64,000 bases of DNA from Opitutaceae bacterium (GCA_028688225.1 JAQTYQ010000005.1:55001-119000), one strand, 5' to 3'; shown: positions 10,953 to 19,267, numbered from the stretch's first letter. Made by a program: numbers and translations. Notes: a model not told the origin generated them from the letters alone.

Positions 10953-11837
10953 TCAATCCGGAGCGTAATGGCGCAGGAAATGGGCGGGGGAGATCCCGTG
11001 CACCGACTTGAAAACCCGGGAGAAATGATAGGGGTCCGGGTAACCGGCGCGGCCGGCCGCCTCCTTGATGAAACCACCGTTGGCAATGAGATCCTGCGCC
11101 GCCAGATTCATCTTGCGGCGCAGCAGATATTGATAGGGGCTGATCCCCTGATAACGGCGGAACAGCCGGTTGAGCCCCGACGCCTCGATATGGAGCGCGG
11201 CGGCGATGTCCTGAAGCGAGGCAAAGCGTCCGGCTTCCTCGTCGATCAGGGTCTTGCACTTGAGAAACTTTTCGCGGGACGGGCTGGGCCGCCCTCCCTG
11301 ATGCTCGCAGGCTTCGCTCATTTTCAGCAGCAACACCTGGAGCATGTGGATGCAGATATCGCGGGTATAGGGGGTGTGCTCGCCGCCTTCGCGAATCATC
11401 AGGTCGAACAGGTCGCGCAGATCCCCGTGGTTGGCGAGGGTGGCGGTCCGGCCCGCGATCGGCAGGCGCTCCTCAATGGCGGCCCGCGCGCCGCGCCCCG
11501 TCAGACAGACGAAATATTTCACCATGGAGCTTCCAAGCGAGGTCTCCATGTGAAACTCCACACCGGGCCCGTAGGTGAACAGCGTCCCCGCCTGCAGCGG
11601 GTGCGGCGCGGCGCGGCCGAAACCGAGCCAGCCGGCCCCCTCGGCCACGTACTCCAGCGTGGGAAAGGGAAAGGTGGTTCGTTGGACGGCATAGTCCTCG
11701 CCGCACAGTTCGCGGCCGCCGAACGCCACGCGGACCGGGCCGTCGCCGCGCGGCCCGAGCTCGATGAAGAAATAGGCGCCGGCGGTGACGGCGGGCGAAA
11801 GCAGTTCCTGCTCCTGCCGGGAAGGCGATCTAGCCAT
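10953..11837 (-). CDS. AraC-family transcriptional regulator
   Basis: 294 residues from the ATG at 11837. The N-terminal half is a cupin-like ligand domain (about 20-160; TLFTYGPGVEFHMETSLG). The C-terminal half is a double helix-turn-helix: SLQDIAAALHIEASGLNRLF and the AraC signature AAGRAGYPDPYHFSRVFK near the end. The frame stays open far upstream across the fucosidase gene on the other strand, but only the part from 11837 has family character. It is divergent from the GH29 fucosidase gene, so it very probably controls that operon in response to a sugar. Paired 13-bp repeats in the shared intergenic region are candidate sites. Confidence 0.92.
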   Translation of the reverse strand: MARSPSRQEQELLSPAVTAGAYFFIELGPRGDGPVRVAFGGRELCGEDYAVQRTTFPFPTLEYVAEGAGWLGFGRAAPHPLQAGTLFTYGPGVEFHMETSLGSSMVKYFVCLTGRGARAAIEERLPIAGRTATLANHGDLRDLFDLMIREGGEHTPYTRDICIHMLQVLLLKMSEACEHQGGRPSPSREKFLKCKTLIDEEAGRFASLQDIAAALHIEASGLNRLFRRYQGISPYQYLLRRKMNLAAQDLIANGGFIKEAAGRAGYPDPYHFSRVFKSVHGISPAHFLRHYAPD

Positions 11838-11862
11838 GGGGCGAGGAGGAACAACAAGGCGC

Positions 11863-11955
11863 CTGTTTTGTCCATCGCATTTTCCCCAGCTCGCGCTTCC
11901 ACAGTCGCCGAACCAGCGCCTGGCCGCAGGAAACCCTGTCGACTGTTTTGTCCAT
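11863..11955. promoter_or_regulatory. Candidate AraC-regulator operator (13-bp direct repeat)
   Basis: CTGTTTTGTCCAT occurs twice in direct orientation, at 11863-11875 and 11943-11955 (80 bp apart), between the divergent AraC and fucosidase starts. The second copy ends about 65 bp before the fucosidase ATG. Spaced direct half-sites are typical of AraC-type operators. The assignment is inference. Confidence 0.5.
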
Positions 11956-12020
11956 TTTCTTTCCAGAATTATCCATTCATTTAGGCGGGAAAAAGAGGAT
12001 AGTTTTGGCTGACTTACCCC

Positions 12021-13520
12021 ATGAACATACAGATCCGCCTCCACCGCCTCTGCGCGCAGTCCCTGCTGCTCCTCGCGCTTGGTGCCTTGAGCGCCGCCCC
12101 GGCGGCGTCCCGATCCTACGAACCAAACTGGGAATCCCTCGACCAGCGTCCCACGCCGGCGTGGTTTCTCGACGCCAAGTTCGGCGTCTTCATTCACTGG
12201 GGCGTCTACGCGGTGCCTGCCTGGGGCAAGGTCGGCGAATACGCCGAGTGGTACTGGTACAAGATCAAAAGCGATAATCCCGAGGACGCCGTCTGGCGGA
12301 AATTTCACCAGGACCACTATGGCGCCGACTTCGCCTACCAGGATTTTGCGCCGCGCTTCACGGCGGAGTTGTTCAACGCCGCGCAATGGGCCGACCTCTT
12401 CGCCCGCGCCGGGGTCAAATACGTCGTGTCCACCTCCAAGCACCACGAGGGTTTCGCCCTGTGGCCGAGCGCCGAGGCCAGCCGCACGTGGGGTCGTCCG
12501 TGGAACGCGACCGAGATCGGTCCGAAGCGCGATCTCCTGGGCGAGCTCGCGCAGGCTACCCGCGCCCGTGGCCTGAAGTTCGGTTTTTATTACTCGCTCT
12601 ATGAGTGGTACAACCCTCTCTGGAAAACCGACCGCGCCCGCTACGTCACCGAGCACATGTGGCCGCAGTTCAAGGACGCGGTCACACGCTACCAGCCGTC
12701 GATCATCTTTGCGGACGGCGAGTGGGACCTGACGTCGAAGGAGTGGCGGAGCGAAGCGTTGCTGGCGTGGTTGTTCAACGAGAGCGCCTGCAAGGATGAG
12801 GTCGTGATCGACGACCGCTGGGGCTCGGATACCCGCAGCAAGCACGGCGGCTACTGGACGACCGAGTACGGCGCGGGCCTCAAGGATGACTCGCACCCCT
12901 GGGAGGAAAGCCGCGGCATGGCCTACTCCTACGGCTACAACCGCGCCGAACGGGCGGATGATTACAAGACCGCCCGGGAATTCATTCTCATGCTGGTGGA
13001 CCTCGTGAGCCGGGGCGGCAACCTGCTCCTCGACATCGGTCCGGCGGCCGACGGCACGATCCCGCCGCTGATGGAGCAGCGTCTCTTGGAAATTGGCGAC
13101 TGGCTCAAGGTCAACGGCGAGGCCATTTACGGCACCCGCTACGCCGGCCGCTCCTGCCAGTGGACCGAAGGCCAGCGGCCAGGACAGGAATACGGCCAAT
13201 ACAATGTGAAGTACAACCTGCTCGACCAGGTTGGCCAGCACGCGAAGAACGGCCTTGCGGTCAAACAGGTCTTCTTCACCAAAAAACCAGATGCGCTTTA
13301 CGCCCTCACCGTCGGCTGGCCGGGCCAGGAGCTCGTGCTCCGCCGGGTGCGCGCGCCCGCCAATGCGGCCGTGACGATGCTCGGCGTGCCGGGTCAGCTC
13401 AAAACGCGGGTTGCGGACGAATCGTTGATCGTATCAACTCCCAACCTCGGTCCCGACGAGGCGCCCTGCCGCCACGCCTTCGTATTCAAGATTCCCGGCG
13501 GCGAAGTGCTCCCGGAATAA
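12021..13520 (+). CDS. Secreted alpha-L-fucosidase, GH29
   Basis: 499 residues with a signal peptide (cleavage near APAASRSYE). GH29 enzymes release alpha-L-fucose from fucosylated glycans by a retaining mechanism. Family blocks are FGVFIHWGVYAVPAWG, YVVSTSKHHEGFALWPS and the nucleophile segment IIFADGEWD, where D232 is the expected catalytic aspartate. The catalytic TIM barrel covers about 35-370, and a C-terminal beta-sandwich follows. It is divergent from an AraC regulator and only 6 bp ahead of a second secreted glycosidase-like gene, so the two form an operon for fucose-containing polysaccharide (algal fucoidan or host glycan) use. Confidence 0.95.
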   Translation: MNIQIRLHRLCAQSLLLLALGALSAAPAASRSYEPNWESLDQRPTPAWFLDAKFGVFIHWGVYAVPAWGKVGEYAEWYWYKIKSDNPEDAVWRKFHQDHYGADFAYQDFAPRFTAELFNAAQWADLFARAGVKYVVSTSKHHEGFALWPSAEASRTWGRPWNATEIGPKRDLLGELAQATRARGLKFGFYYSLYEWYNPLWKTDRARYVTEHMWPQFKDAVTRYQPSIIFADGEWDLTSKEWRSEALLAWLFNESACKDEVVIDDRWGSDTRSKHGGYWTTEYGAGLKDDSHPWEESRGMAYSYGYNRAERADDYKTAREFILMLVDLVSRGGNLLLDIGPAADGTIPPLMEQRLLEIGDWLKVNGEAIYGTRYAGRSCQWTEGQRPGQEYGQYNVKYNLLDQVGQHAKNGLAVKQVFFTKKPDALYALTVGWPGQELVLRRVRAPANAAVTMLGVPGQLKTRVADESLIVSTPNLGPDEAPCRHAFVFKIPGGEVLPE

Positions 13521-13526
13521 CGCCCC

Positions 13527-15629
13527 ATGCAGAAGCAAATGCTCCGCAAAGGTCTGATCTGCTCGTCGATCCTGCTGCTCTTCAGCGCCGCCAGCCATCT
13601 TCCCGCCCAGGAATCCGCTCCGCCGGCCAGGCTGAAACGGGCTGATTGTTTCTTCGGGATCCATTTCGATTTTCACGCCGGGGAGGATTGCACCCGGATC
13701 GGGGAAAACTTCTCGGAAGCGGACATCGAGTCCTTTCTGACGGCGGTCAAGCCCGACTTCATCCAGGTGGATTGCAAGGGGCATGCGGGGTTCTCCAGCT
13801 ACCCCACCCAGGCCGGCCAGCCGGCCCCCGGATTTGTGAAGGACCCCCTGAAAATCTGGCGGGAGCTGACGCGCAGGCACGGTGTGGCGCTCTTCGTGCA
13901 TTACTCAGGCGTCTGGGACTACGCCGTCTGCCAGCGCCATCCCGACTGGGCGTGCGTGGGCGCCGACGGGAAAAAGTCCACCAAGGCCACCTCGCTCTTC
14001 GGACCTTACGTGGACCGGGTGCTGATCCCCCAGCTCAAGGAATTGAGCGACGTCTATCAGATCGACGGAGCCTGGATCGACGGCGATTGCTGGGGCGCGG
14101 AAATCGACTACAGCAAGGCGGCGCGGCAGGCCTACAAGAAGGCGACCGGGAAAAAGACTGTTCCCAAATCGCCGGAGACCGCCGGCTTCGCCGACTATCT
14201 GGAGTTCAACCGCACCGCGTTCAAAAACTATGTGGCCCATTATGTGGATGCAATCCATCGCCATAATCCGGATTTCCAGATCACGAGCAACTGGTCCTTC
14301 TCGTCGATGATGCCCGAACCGGTGTCGGTGAAGGTGGACTTTTTGTCCGGCGATCTGACCTCCCAAAACAGCGTGAATAGTGCGGCGTTTGAGGCCCGCT
14401 GCATGGCTCTGCAAGGCAAACCATGGGACTTGATGTCGTGGGCCTTTACCCTGGACTGGGACAACCCCTCGCTCAGGTCATACAAATCACCGGTCCAGCT
14501 GGAACAGGAGGCTGCGGAAGTCATGGCCATGGGCGGTGGGTTCCAGGCTTATTTCACGCAAAACCGGGACGCCTCCATCAACCCCTGGTATCTGCCGTTG
14601 ATGAAGAGCCTGGCCGATTTTTGCCGCCCCCGCAAAGCCTACTGCCACAAAGCCGTGCCGATACCGCAAATCGGGCTCCTGCATTCAACCTTCGGCTTCA
14701 AGGCGATCACCCAGCACCTTTACGGCAGCTGGGAAGGACAGAACACCCGCACCCAGGGAATCCTCACCGCGCTGCTCGATGGGCAGAACTGTGTGGAGAT
14801 CGTCCGGGAATATACCCTGAAGAATAATCTGTCGCGTTATCCCCTGATCATCATCCCGGAGTGGGAATTCCTCGAGAAGGACTTCTGCCAGGAACTGATC
14901 AAATACGTCTCCACAGGCGGCAACCTGCTGGTCATCGGAGCCAAGGCGGTGAAGAATTTCGAACCGGATCTGGGGGTGACCTTGCTGAGTCCCTGCCCGA
15001 AGGGGGATTTTATCCTCGCGGACGGAGAGCAGCACTCAGGGATCATTTCTCCGTTCCAACCGGTGGCTTTGAAGGCCGGGACCGGAGGATTTGGCTCGAT
15101 CAACGCCTCCATTGACTATTCGGCGGCGACCATTGCCGGCCTGCTGAAGGCCGGCGCGCAAAAGCCCGTCTCCGGCAAGGTTGCCCTTGATTTTCCGGCC
15201 GCGACCATCGCAACGCTGGGCCGGGGGAGAATTGCAGGCCTCTATGTCGACATGGGAGCCAATTATGAGAATTTCAGGACGTACGGCATGCGGGATTTCC
15301 TTAATGCCCTCGTCCGGCAAATGCTCCCGGATCCCTTGGTGCAGGTCAGCGGATCGCACCTCGTCCATGTGGCGGCGAACCGCCTGAACGGCGAAATGAT
15401 GATCCACCTGATCAACACCGGCGGGAAACACGAAGCCAAAAAGATCTACAACTACGATGAAGTCCCCGCCCGCGACAACCTGGCGGTGACCATCCTGCTC
15501 CCGGCCAAACCGAAGGCGATCGTGCAGCAACCGGAAGGCGTGGAGCTGCCTTTTGTCTACCAAGACGGCAAGGCCCGCCTCCAACTGCCTCGGCTGGCGA
15601 TTCATACCATTCTGGAAGTGAGAGAGTAA
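13527..15629 (+). CDS. Secreted glycoside-hydrolase-like protein with glutamine-amidotransferase-like (beta-galactosidase trimerisation-type) domain
   Basis: 700 residues. An N-terminal signal peptide (MLRKGLICSSILLLFSAASHL, cleavage near PAQES) is followed by a TIM-barrel-like region (about 35-390) with FFGIHFDFHAGED and the acidic segment YQIDGAWIDGDCWG. A Rossmann-type domain comes next (about 395-490; PLIIIPEWEFLEKDF, TGGNLLVIGAKAV), then a C-terminal beta domain. This plan resembles fucosidase-related and GH42-like hypothetical glycosidases. No single GH family could be fixed by eye and activity is unproven. It starts 6 bp after the GH29 fucosidase and is likely translationally coupled to it. 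Confidence 0.75.
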   Translation: MQKQMLRKGLICSSILLLFSAASHLPAQESAPPARLKRADCFFGIHFDFHAGEDCTRIGENFSEADIESFLTAVKPDFIQVDCKGHAGFSSYPTQAGQPAPGFVKDPLKIWRELTRRHGVALFVHYSGVWDYAVCQRHPDWACVGADGKKSTKATSLFGPYVDRVLIPQLKELSDVYQIDGAWIDGDCWGAEIDYSKAARQAYKKATGKKTVPKSPETAGFADYLEFNRTAFKNYVAHYVDAIHRHNPDFQITSNWSFSSMMPEPVSVKVDFLSGDLTSQNSVNSAAFEARCMALQGKPWDLMSWAFTLDWDNPSLRSYKSPVQLEQEAAEVMAMGGGFQAYFTQNRDASINPWYLPLMKSLADFCRPRKAYCHKAVPIPQIGLLHSTFGFKAITQHLYGSWEGQNTRTQGILTALLDGQNCVEIVREYTLKNNLSRYPLIIIPEWEFLEKDFCQELIKYVSTGGNLLVIGAKAVKNFEPDLGVTLLSPCPKGDFILADGEQHSGIISPFQPVALKAGTGGFGSINASIDYSAATIAGLLKAGAQKPVSGKVALDFPAATIATLGRGRIAGLYVDMGANYENFRTYGMRDFLNALVRQMLPDPLVQVSGSHLVHVAANRLNGEMMIHLINTGGKHEAKKIYNYDEVPARDNLAVTILLPAKPKAIVQQPEGVELPFVYQDGKARLQLPRLAIHTILEVRE

Positions 15630-15970
15630 GCTGCCTGGAGACGGCACCGTGGCGGTGTGACAACGCCGACCCGGCCGCGGCAATCGCGCCGCTGGCGAAG
15701 GAGACGTCGAATCCGTCGGATTCGGCGCGGCCCGGCCTCGGACGGAATCCCGGTGGGAGGTAACAACCCTGTTACGGTAGCCCGCTTTCCCAAGGCGCGG
15801 GGCGCCGCATGGTGCTTGGTATCCGACGGTTTTGCCTGCAGTCCGTCAAACCAACGGCAGCCCTGTTCGTCCCATGAAACGGTCCCCCCATTTTGCGCCG
15901 GTATCCTGGTTGGGGCGCACTGAAAGCGCCTGAACCGGCCCGGCGCAACACCCCCGGTGCACAAAAAATC
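15630..15970. other. Intergenic region upstream of the DUF3570 operon
   Basis: 341 bp without a convincing gene. Two small inverted repeats are visible: GAATCC-GTC-GGATTC at 15709-15723 and GTAAC/GTTAC near 15762-15777. I looked for FMN, cobalamin and TPP riboswitch cores because of the nearby apbE and did not find them. Confidence 0.4.
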
Positions 15971-17137
15971 ATGACACCCTTGTCCCGCCTAAAATCACTG
16001 GGCCTCAGCACGGGGCTGGCCGGATGGCTGGTCGTGACAGCCCCGCGGCTCCTGCACGCCGAGGATTCCATCAGCTACAAGTACGAGGATTACCGCGAGG
16101 CCGACGGGCGCATCGCCGTGCGGACCCAGAGCGCGCTGTTCGAGCAGGATCTCGGCCCCGACATGCACCTGAAACTGGGAGGCGTGGTCGATGCCATCTC
16201 CGGCGCCACGCCCAACGGCCAGCCCGCGCCGGCGGGCAGCGACCAGGTCGTCCTCACCGAGCTGGAAAAAAGCCGCACGGCGTGGAACGCGGAGTTCTCC
16301 CGCCAGTTCCCCCGGGTGAACCTCGCCCTCGGCTTCGCCCGCAGCCACGAGCGCGACTATGTCTCCACCGGCTGGTCGGTCAACACCCTCACCGCTTTCA
16401 ACCAGAAGAACACCACGCTGCTCGCCGGCGTCGCCGGCACGGACGACAAGGTGCAGGTGTTCTATCAGACGCCCTGGGCCCACAAGCGCACCATCGACGG
16501 GATCATGGGCATCACCCAGTTGCTCGATCCCCGCACCTTTGTCACCTTCGCCCTCACGACCGGCCGCGCGACCGGCTTTTTGAGCGCCCAGTACAAGCTC
16601 GTGCAAAAAAGCATCGAGGTTGCGCCGGGGATTTTTCTGCCGTTTACCTTTGCGGAAAACCGGCCCGATACGCGCACCAAATGGACCGCCGTGGCGTCGC
16701 TGAACCATGCCTTCACCGACCTGCACGGCGCGGTGGAGGCCAGCTACCGTTTCTACCACGACACGTTCGGCACCAACGCCCACACCTTCACGCTCACCTG
16801 GATCCAGCGGTTGGGGGAGAAGTTCATCCTGCAGCCGGAGTTGCGCCTCTACGACCAGAGCGCCGCATCCTTCTACCATTATAACCTCGACCAGACGTCG
16901 ATTGTGCCCATGGCCGGGACGCCGCCCACGCAGGGCCCGTTCTACTCGTCCGACCACCGGCTTTCCGCCTTGCGCACCTACGCCTACAGTTTGAAAGCCG
17001 TCTGGGTCGCGACCGCCCGGCTGCAGTTCGATGTGGCGCTGGCCGCCTACGACATGCGCGGCCGGGACGGCGTGACTCCGCAGAGCGCCTATCCGCGCGC
17101 GAGCATCCTGACCGCCGGCGTGAAACTGTCGTGGTGA
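15971..17137 (+). CDS. DUF3570-type outer-membrane protein with a flavinylation-like motif
   Basis: 388 residues from the ATG at 15971; the longer frame from 15893 lacks a signal peptide. The N-terminal signal peptide (cleavage near LLHAED) is followed by many amphipathic beta strands, typical of an outer-membrane barrel, ending in VKLSW. Near the N-terminus lies VVDAISGATPNG (D74, S77, G78, A79, T80). It fits the Dxx[ST]GA[TS] consensus at which ApbE attaches FMN and is very like the SGATP of RnfD/NqrB. The DUF3570 name comes from recall of this gene order (DUF3570, apbE, TlpA, DUF4266) and motif. It is first in an operon with apbE 24 bp downstream. Confidence 0.8.
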   Translation: MTPLSRLKSLGLSTGLAGWLVVTAPRLLHAEDSISYKYEDYREADGRIAVRTQSALFEQDLGPDMHLKLGGVVDAISGATPNGQPAPAGSDQVVLTELEKSRTAWNAEFSRQFPRVNLALGFARSHERDYVSTGWSVNTLTAFNQKNTTLLAGVAGTDDKVQVFYQTPWAHKRTIDGIMGITQLLDPRTFVTFALTTGRATGFLSAQYKLVQKSIEVAPGIFLPFTFAENRPDTRTKWTAVASLNHAFTDLHGAVEASYRFYHDTFGTNAHTFTLTWIQRLGEKFILQPELRLYDQSAASFYHYNLDQTSIVPMAGTPPTQGPFYSSDHRLSALRTYAYSLKAVWVATARLQFDVALAAYDMRGRDGVTPQSAYPRASILTAGVKLSW

Positions 17138-17161
17138 GGGACAACCCGCGCACCCGCCCGC

Positions 17162-18157
17162 ATGGTTCTCGCCGCCCAGTCCCAACGCCTCCCGCCGCCC
17201 GCGCCTGCCGGCCCGGCCGCGGCCGGCTCGTTGCGCAAGCTGGCGTTCCCGGCGCTCGGCACGACGTGCGAGGTTCAGTATGCGACGCCCGGCGGTAGCG
17301 CGCAGGCGGCGGCATTCGAACGCGCGGCCGTGGCCTGGGTGCAGGCCTTCGAGACAAAGTATTCGCGCTTCCGCTCCGACAGCCTCGTGAGCCGCATCAA
17401 CCGCGCCGCCGGCCACGCCTGGATCGAAGTGGACCCGGAGATGGAACAGCTGCTCCAGCTCTGCGATACGCTGCATTTCATGACCCAGGGCGTGCTCGAC
17501 CCCACGGCCCTGCCCCTGATCCAGCTCTGGAACTGGAAGACCGCCGCACCCCGCGTCCCTTCCACCGAGGAAATCGCGGCGGCGCGCCGGCTCGTCGGCT
17601 GGACCAAGGTGCAGCGCACTCCCGGCAGGATTTTTCTTCCCGAGCCGGGCATGGCGCTCGATTTTGGCGGCTTTGGCAAGGAATACGCGGTGGATATCGT
17701 GGCGCAGATCGCCCTGGACCACGGCATCGCCAACGCCCTGGTGGACTTCGGCCACGACCTGCGGGCGCTCGGAACGCCGCCGGGTCGGCCGGCCTGGCAC
17801 ATCGGACTGGAAGATCCGCAGCATCCCGGCACACCGTGGGCCAGCGTGGCGTTGAGCGGCAGCCGCGGCATCGCGTCGTCGGGCGACTATATCCGCTGCT
17901 TCAAAATCGACGGCCGCCGCTACGGCCACATCGTTGACCCGCGCACCGGCTGGCCGGTGGCGAACGGCTGCATGCAGGCCACGATCATCGCCGGCACCTG
18001 CCTGCAGGCGGGAATCCTGTCGACCACGGCCTTCGTCCTGGGGGTGCCCCAAGGAGTGGATTTTGTGCAATCCTGCCCCGGCGCGGAAGGCCTCCTTCTC
18101 ACTGAGAAAATCCGGGCGCAGACCCGGGGTTTTTTCCAATATGTCGCCACCCACTAA
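17162..18157 (+). CDS. apbE: FAD:protein FMN transferase, ApbE family
   Basis: 331 residues. ApbE moves FMN from FAD onto Thr/Ser of target proteins in the cell envelope. Family motifs are present: MALDFGGFGKEYAVD, the VDFGHDLRALG block and GRRYGHIVDPRTGWPV. Unusually, the N-terminus (MVLAAQSQRLPPPAPAGPAA) is not a convincing signal peptide or lipobox, while most ApbE proteins are exported. The DUF3570 stop is just upstream and leaves little room for another start, although a non-ATG start cannot be excluded. The likely substrate is the upstream DUF3570 protein. Confidence 0.93.
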   Translation: MVLAAQSQRLPPPAPAGPAAAGSLRKLAFPALGTTCEVQYATPGGSAQAAAFERAAVAWVQAFETKYSRFRSDSLVSRINRAAGHAWIEVDPEMEQLLQLCDTLHFMTQGVLDPTALPLIQLWNWKTAAPRVPSTEEIAAARRLVGWTKVQRTPGRIFLPEPGMALDFGGFGKEYAVDIVAQIALDHGIANALVDFGHDLRALGTPPGRPAWHIGLEDPQHPGTPWASVALSGSRGIASSGDYIRCFKIDGRRYGHIVDPRTGWPVANGCMQATIIAGTCLQAGILSTTAFVLGVPQGVDFVQSCPGAEGLLLTEKIRAQTRGFFQYVATH

Positions 18158-18863
18158 CGGCGCTCTCCGTCTCACGAGCCCTGCTATAGGACCAGCTATC
18201 GAGGTAGGGCGGGCTATCCTTAGCCCGCCGTGCAATCGATTCTCGGACCGCAGCGCGTTAAGGATAACGCGCCCTACCCTTGACGGCGCGCTGGCTCGCT
18301 TATTTCACATTGGAGCCGCGACGCCCTCGTCGCGTGGGACGCCAAATCGGCGACGAGGGCGTCGCGGCTCCATCAGCCTGCTGATCGCCGGCATGCTGGC
18401 CTTTTCCGGGGGCGTGCGCGCGGACCTGAAACCCGGCGATCCCTTCCCCACCCTCGCCGCCGGCCTGGCCGGGGGTCCGCCGCCCGCCACCGAGGGGAAA
18501 GTGGTGCTGGTGGATTTCTGGGCCTCCTGGTGCGCGCCGTGCCGGATGTCGTTCCCCACCTATGCGAGGCTGCAGGCCGATTACCGCGCGCACGGACTCA
18601 TCATCGTGGCTGTGAGCGTGGACGAAAATCCGGCCGCCTATGCCGCCTTCGTGAAAAGACTCAACCCACCCTTCGCCGTGCTGCACGACCAGACGCGACA
18701 GCTGGTCCACCAGGTCAAAGTCCCCGTCATGCCCACCTGCTATTTGCTCGGACGCGACGGCCGGGTGCGCTTCGTGCATCAAGGTTTCCACGGCGACGAC
18801 ACCGAACGCGCACTGCGCCGGGAAATCGTCACCCTTCTCACCGAGAATCCCCGCTCACCATGA
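18141..18863 (+). CDS. TlpA-like thioredoxin-fold protein with repeat-derived N-terminal insertion
   Basis: 240 residues if translation starts at the ATG at 18141, overlapping the apbE stop; a start at 18393 would leave a clipped signal peptide (MLAFSGGVRADLK). The thioredoxin domain has WASWCAPCRMSFP (redox CxxC) and the cis-proline segment VPVMPTCYLLG, and ends with a four-base overlap with the next gene. Between MSPPTNGALRLTS and the hydrophobic signal core SLLIAGMLAFSGG lie about 60 codons made of two palindromic repeats that stay in frame. TlpA proteins reduce disulfides in the periplasm. The start is uncertain and export may be affected. Confidence 0.8.
   Translation: MSPPTNGALRLTSPAIGPAIEVGRAILSPPCNRFSDRSALRITRPTLDGALARLFHIGAATPSSRGTPNRRRGRRGSISLLIAGMLAFSGGVRADLKPGDPFPTLAAGLAGGPPPATEGKVVLVDFWASWCAPCRMSFPTYARLQADYRAHGLIIVAVSVDENPAAYAAFVKRLNPPFAVLHDQTRQLVHQVKVPVMPTCYLLGRDGRVRFVHQGFHGDDTERALRREIVTLLTENPRSP
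18203..18278. repeat. MITE/REP-like palindromic repeat (76 bp) inside the tlpA 5' region
   Basis: Near-perfect terminal inverted repeats, GGTAGGGCGGGCTATCCTTA on the left and the complement of GGTAGGGCGCGTTATCCTTA on the right (18 of 20 matching), with an internal hairpin (GGCGGGCTA/TAGCCCGCC). No coding content of its own. Confidence 0.8.
18309..18373. repeat. Palindromic repeat (65 bp) inside the tlpA 5' region
   Basis: Perfect 22-bp arms beginning GGAGCCGCGACGCCCTCGTC flank a 17-bp loop, 30 bp after the previous repeat. The right arm ends immediately before the hydrophobic core of the TlpA signal sequence. Confidence 0.85.
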
Positions 18864-19108
18864 AAACCTCCTGTTTCCGCTTCCGCCCGGCTTTTTGGTT
18901 GGTTGTGCTTGGAGTCGTCGCTCTCAGCGGCTGCACGAGCCCGCAGCTCGTGCGCGTGCAGCCCTGGGAGCGCGCCACACTGGCCGACTACACGATGCGT
19001 CCCGATCGCGATCCCCTCGCCGCGGCGATGGCCGAGCATATCTACTTCTCGCGCGAGTCCGCCTCCGGCGGCCATGGGGTCGGCGGCAGCGGCTGCGGCT
19101 GCAACTGA
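18860..19108 (+). CDS. DUF4266-type small lipoprotein
   Basis: 82 residues. An N-terminal hydrophobic signal with lipobox LSGC (C25) predicts a lipoprotein. The mature part starts SPQLVRVQPWERATLADYTM and ends in a Gly-rich, Cys-containing tail (HGVGGSGCGCN). The conserved WERxxLAxxxM block and GCGCN end are what I recall for DUF4266. The start overlaps the TlpA stop (ATGA), so the genes are translationally coupled. It may be a metal- or redox-related partner of the DUF3570/ApbE/TlpA set; its function is unknown. Confidence 0.85.
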   Translation: MKTSCFRFRPAFWLVVLGVVALSGCTSPQLVRVQPWERATLADYTMRPDRDPLAAAMAEHIYFSRESASGGHGVGGSGCGCN

Positions 19109-19267
19109 ACCGCCGCGGCGTTGGCCGGCGGGGCTTTCCTCAAAGGACTCCGGCCGGGGCCCCCGCAGCTCTCGCGATCCCGTGCCGCCCGCAGCCGGAT
19201 GCCCACCGGCGGCGAACCGCAGTCAGCAATGGACGCCGCCCCCGTTACAGGCTAAATTACAGCAGGC

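Noticed and set aside
11838..13241. Upstream extension of the AraC frame on the minus strand, giving a 762-residue protein antisense to the fucosidase
   Set aside because: Only the part from 11837 has family similarity; the rest mirrors a strong GH29 gene on the other strand and is typical of open antisense frames in GC-rich DNA.
15630..15970. Possible FMN or cobalamin riboswitch ahead of the flavin-related operon
   Set aside because: Conserved cores were looked for and not found; only small unrelated hairpins are present.
15995..18235. 746-codon minus-strand frame antisense to DUF3570 and apbE
   Set aside because: Composition (Gly/Ala/Arg/His-rich, no motifs) and full overlap with two clear genes mark it as a shadow.
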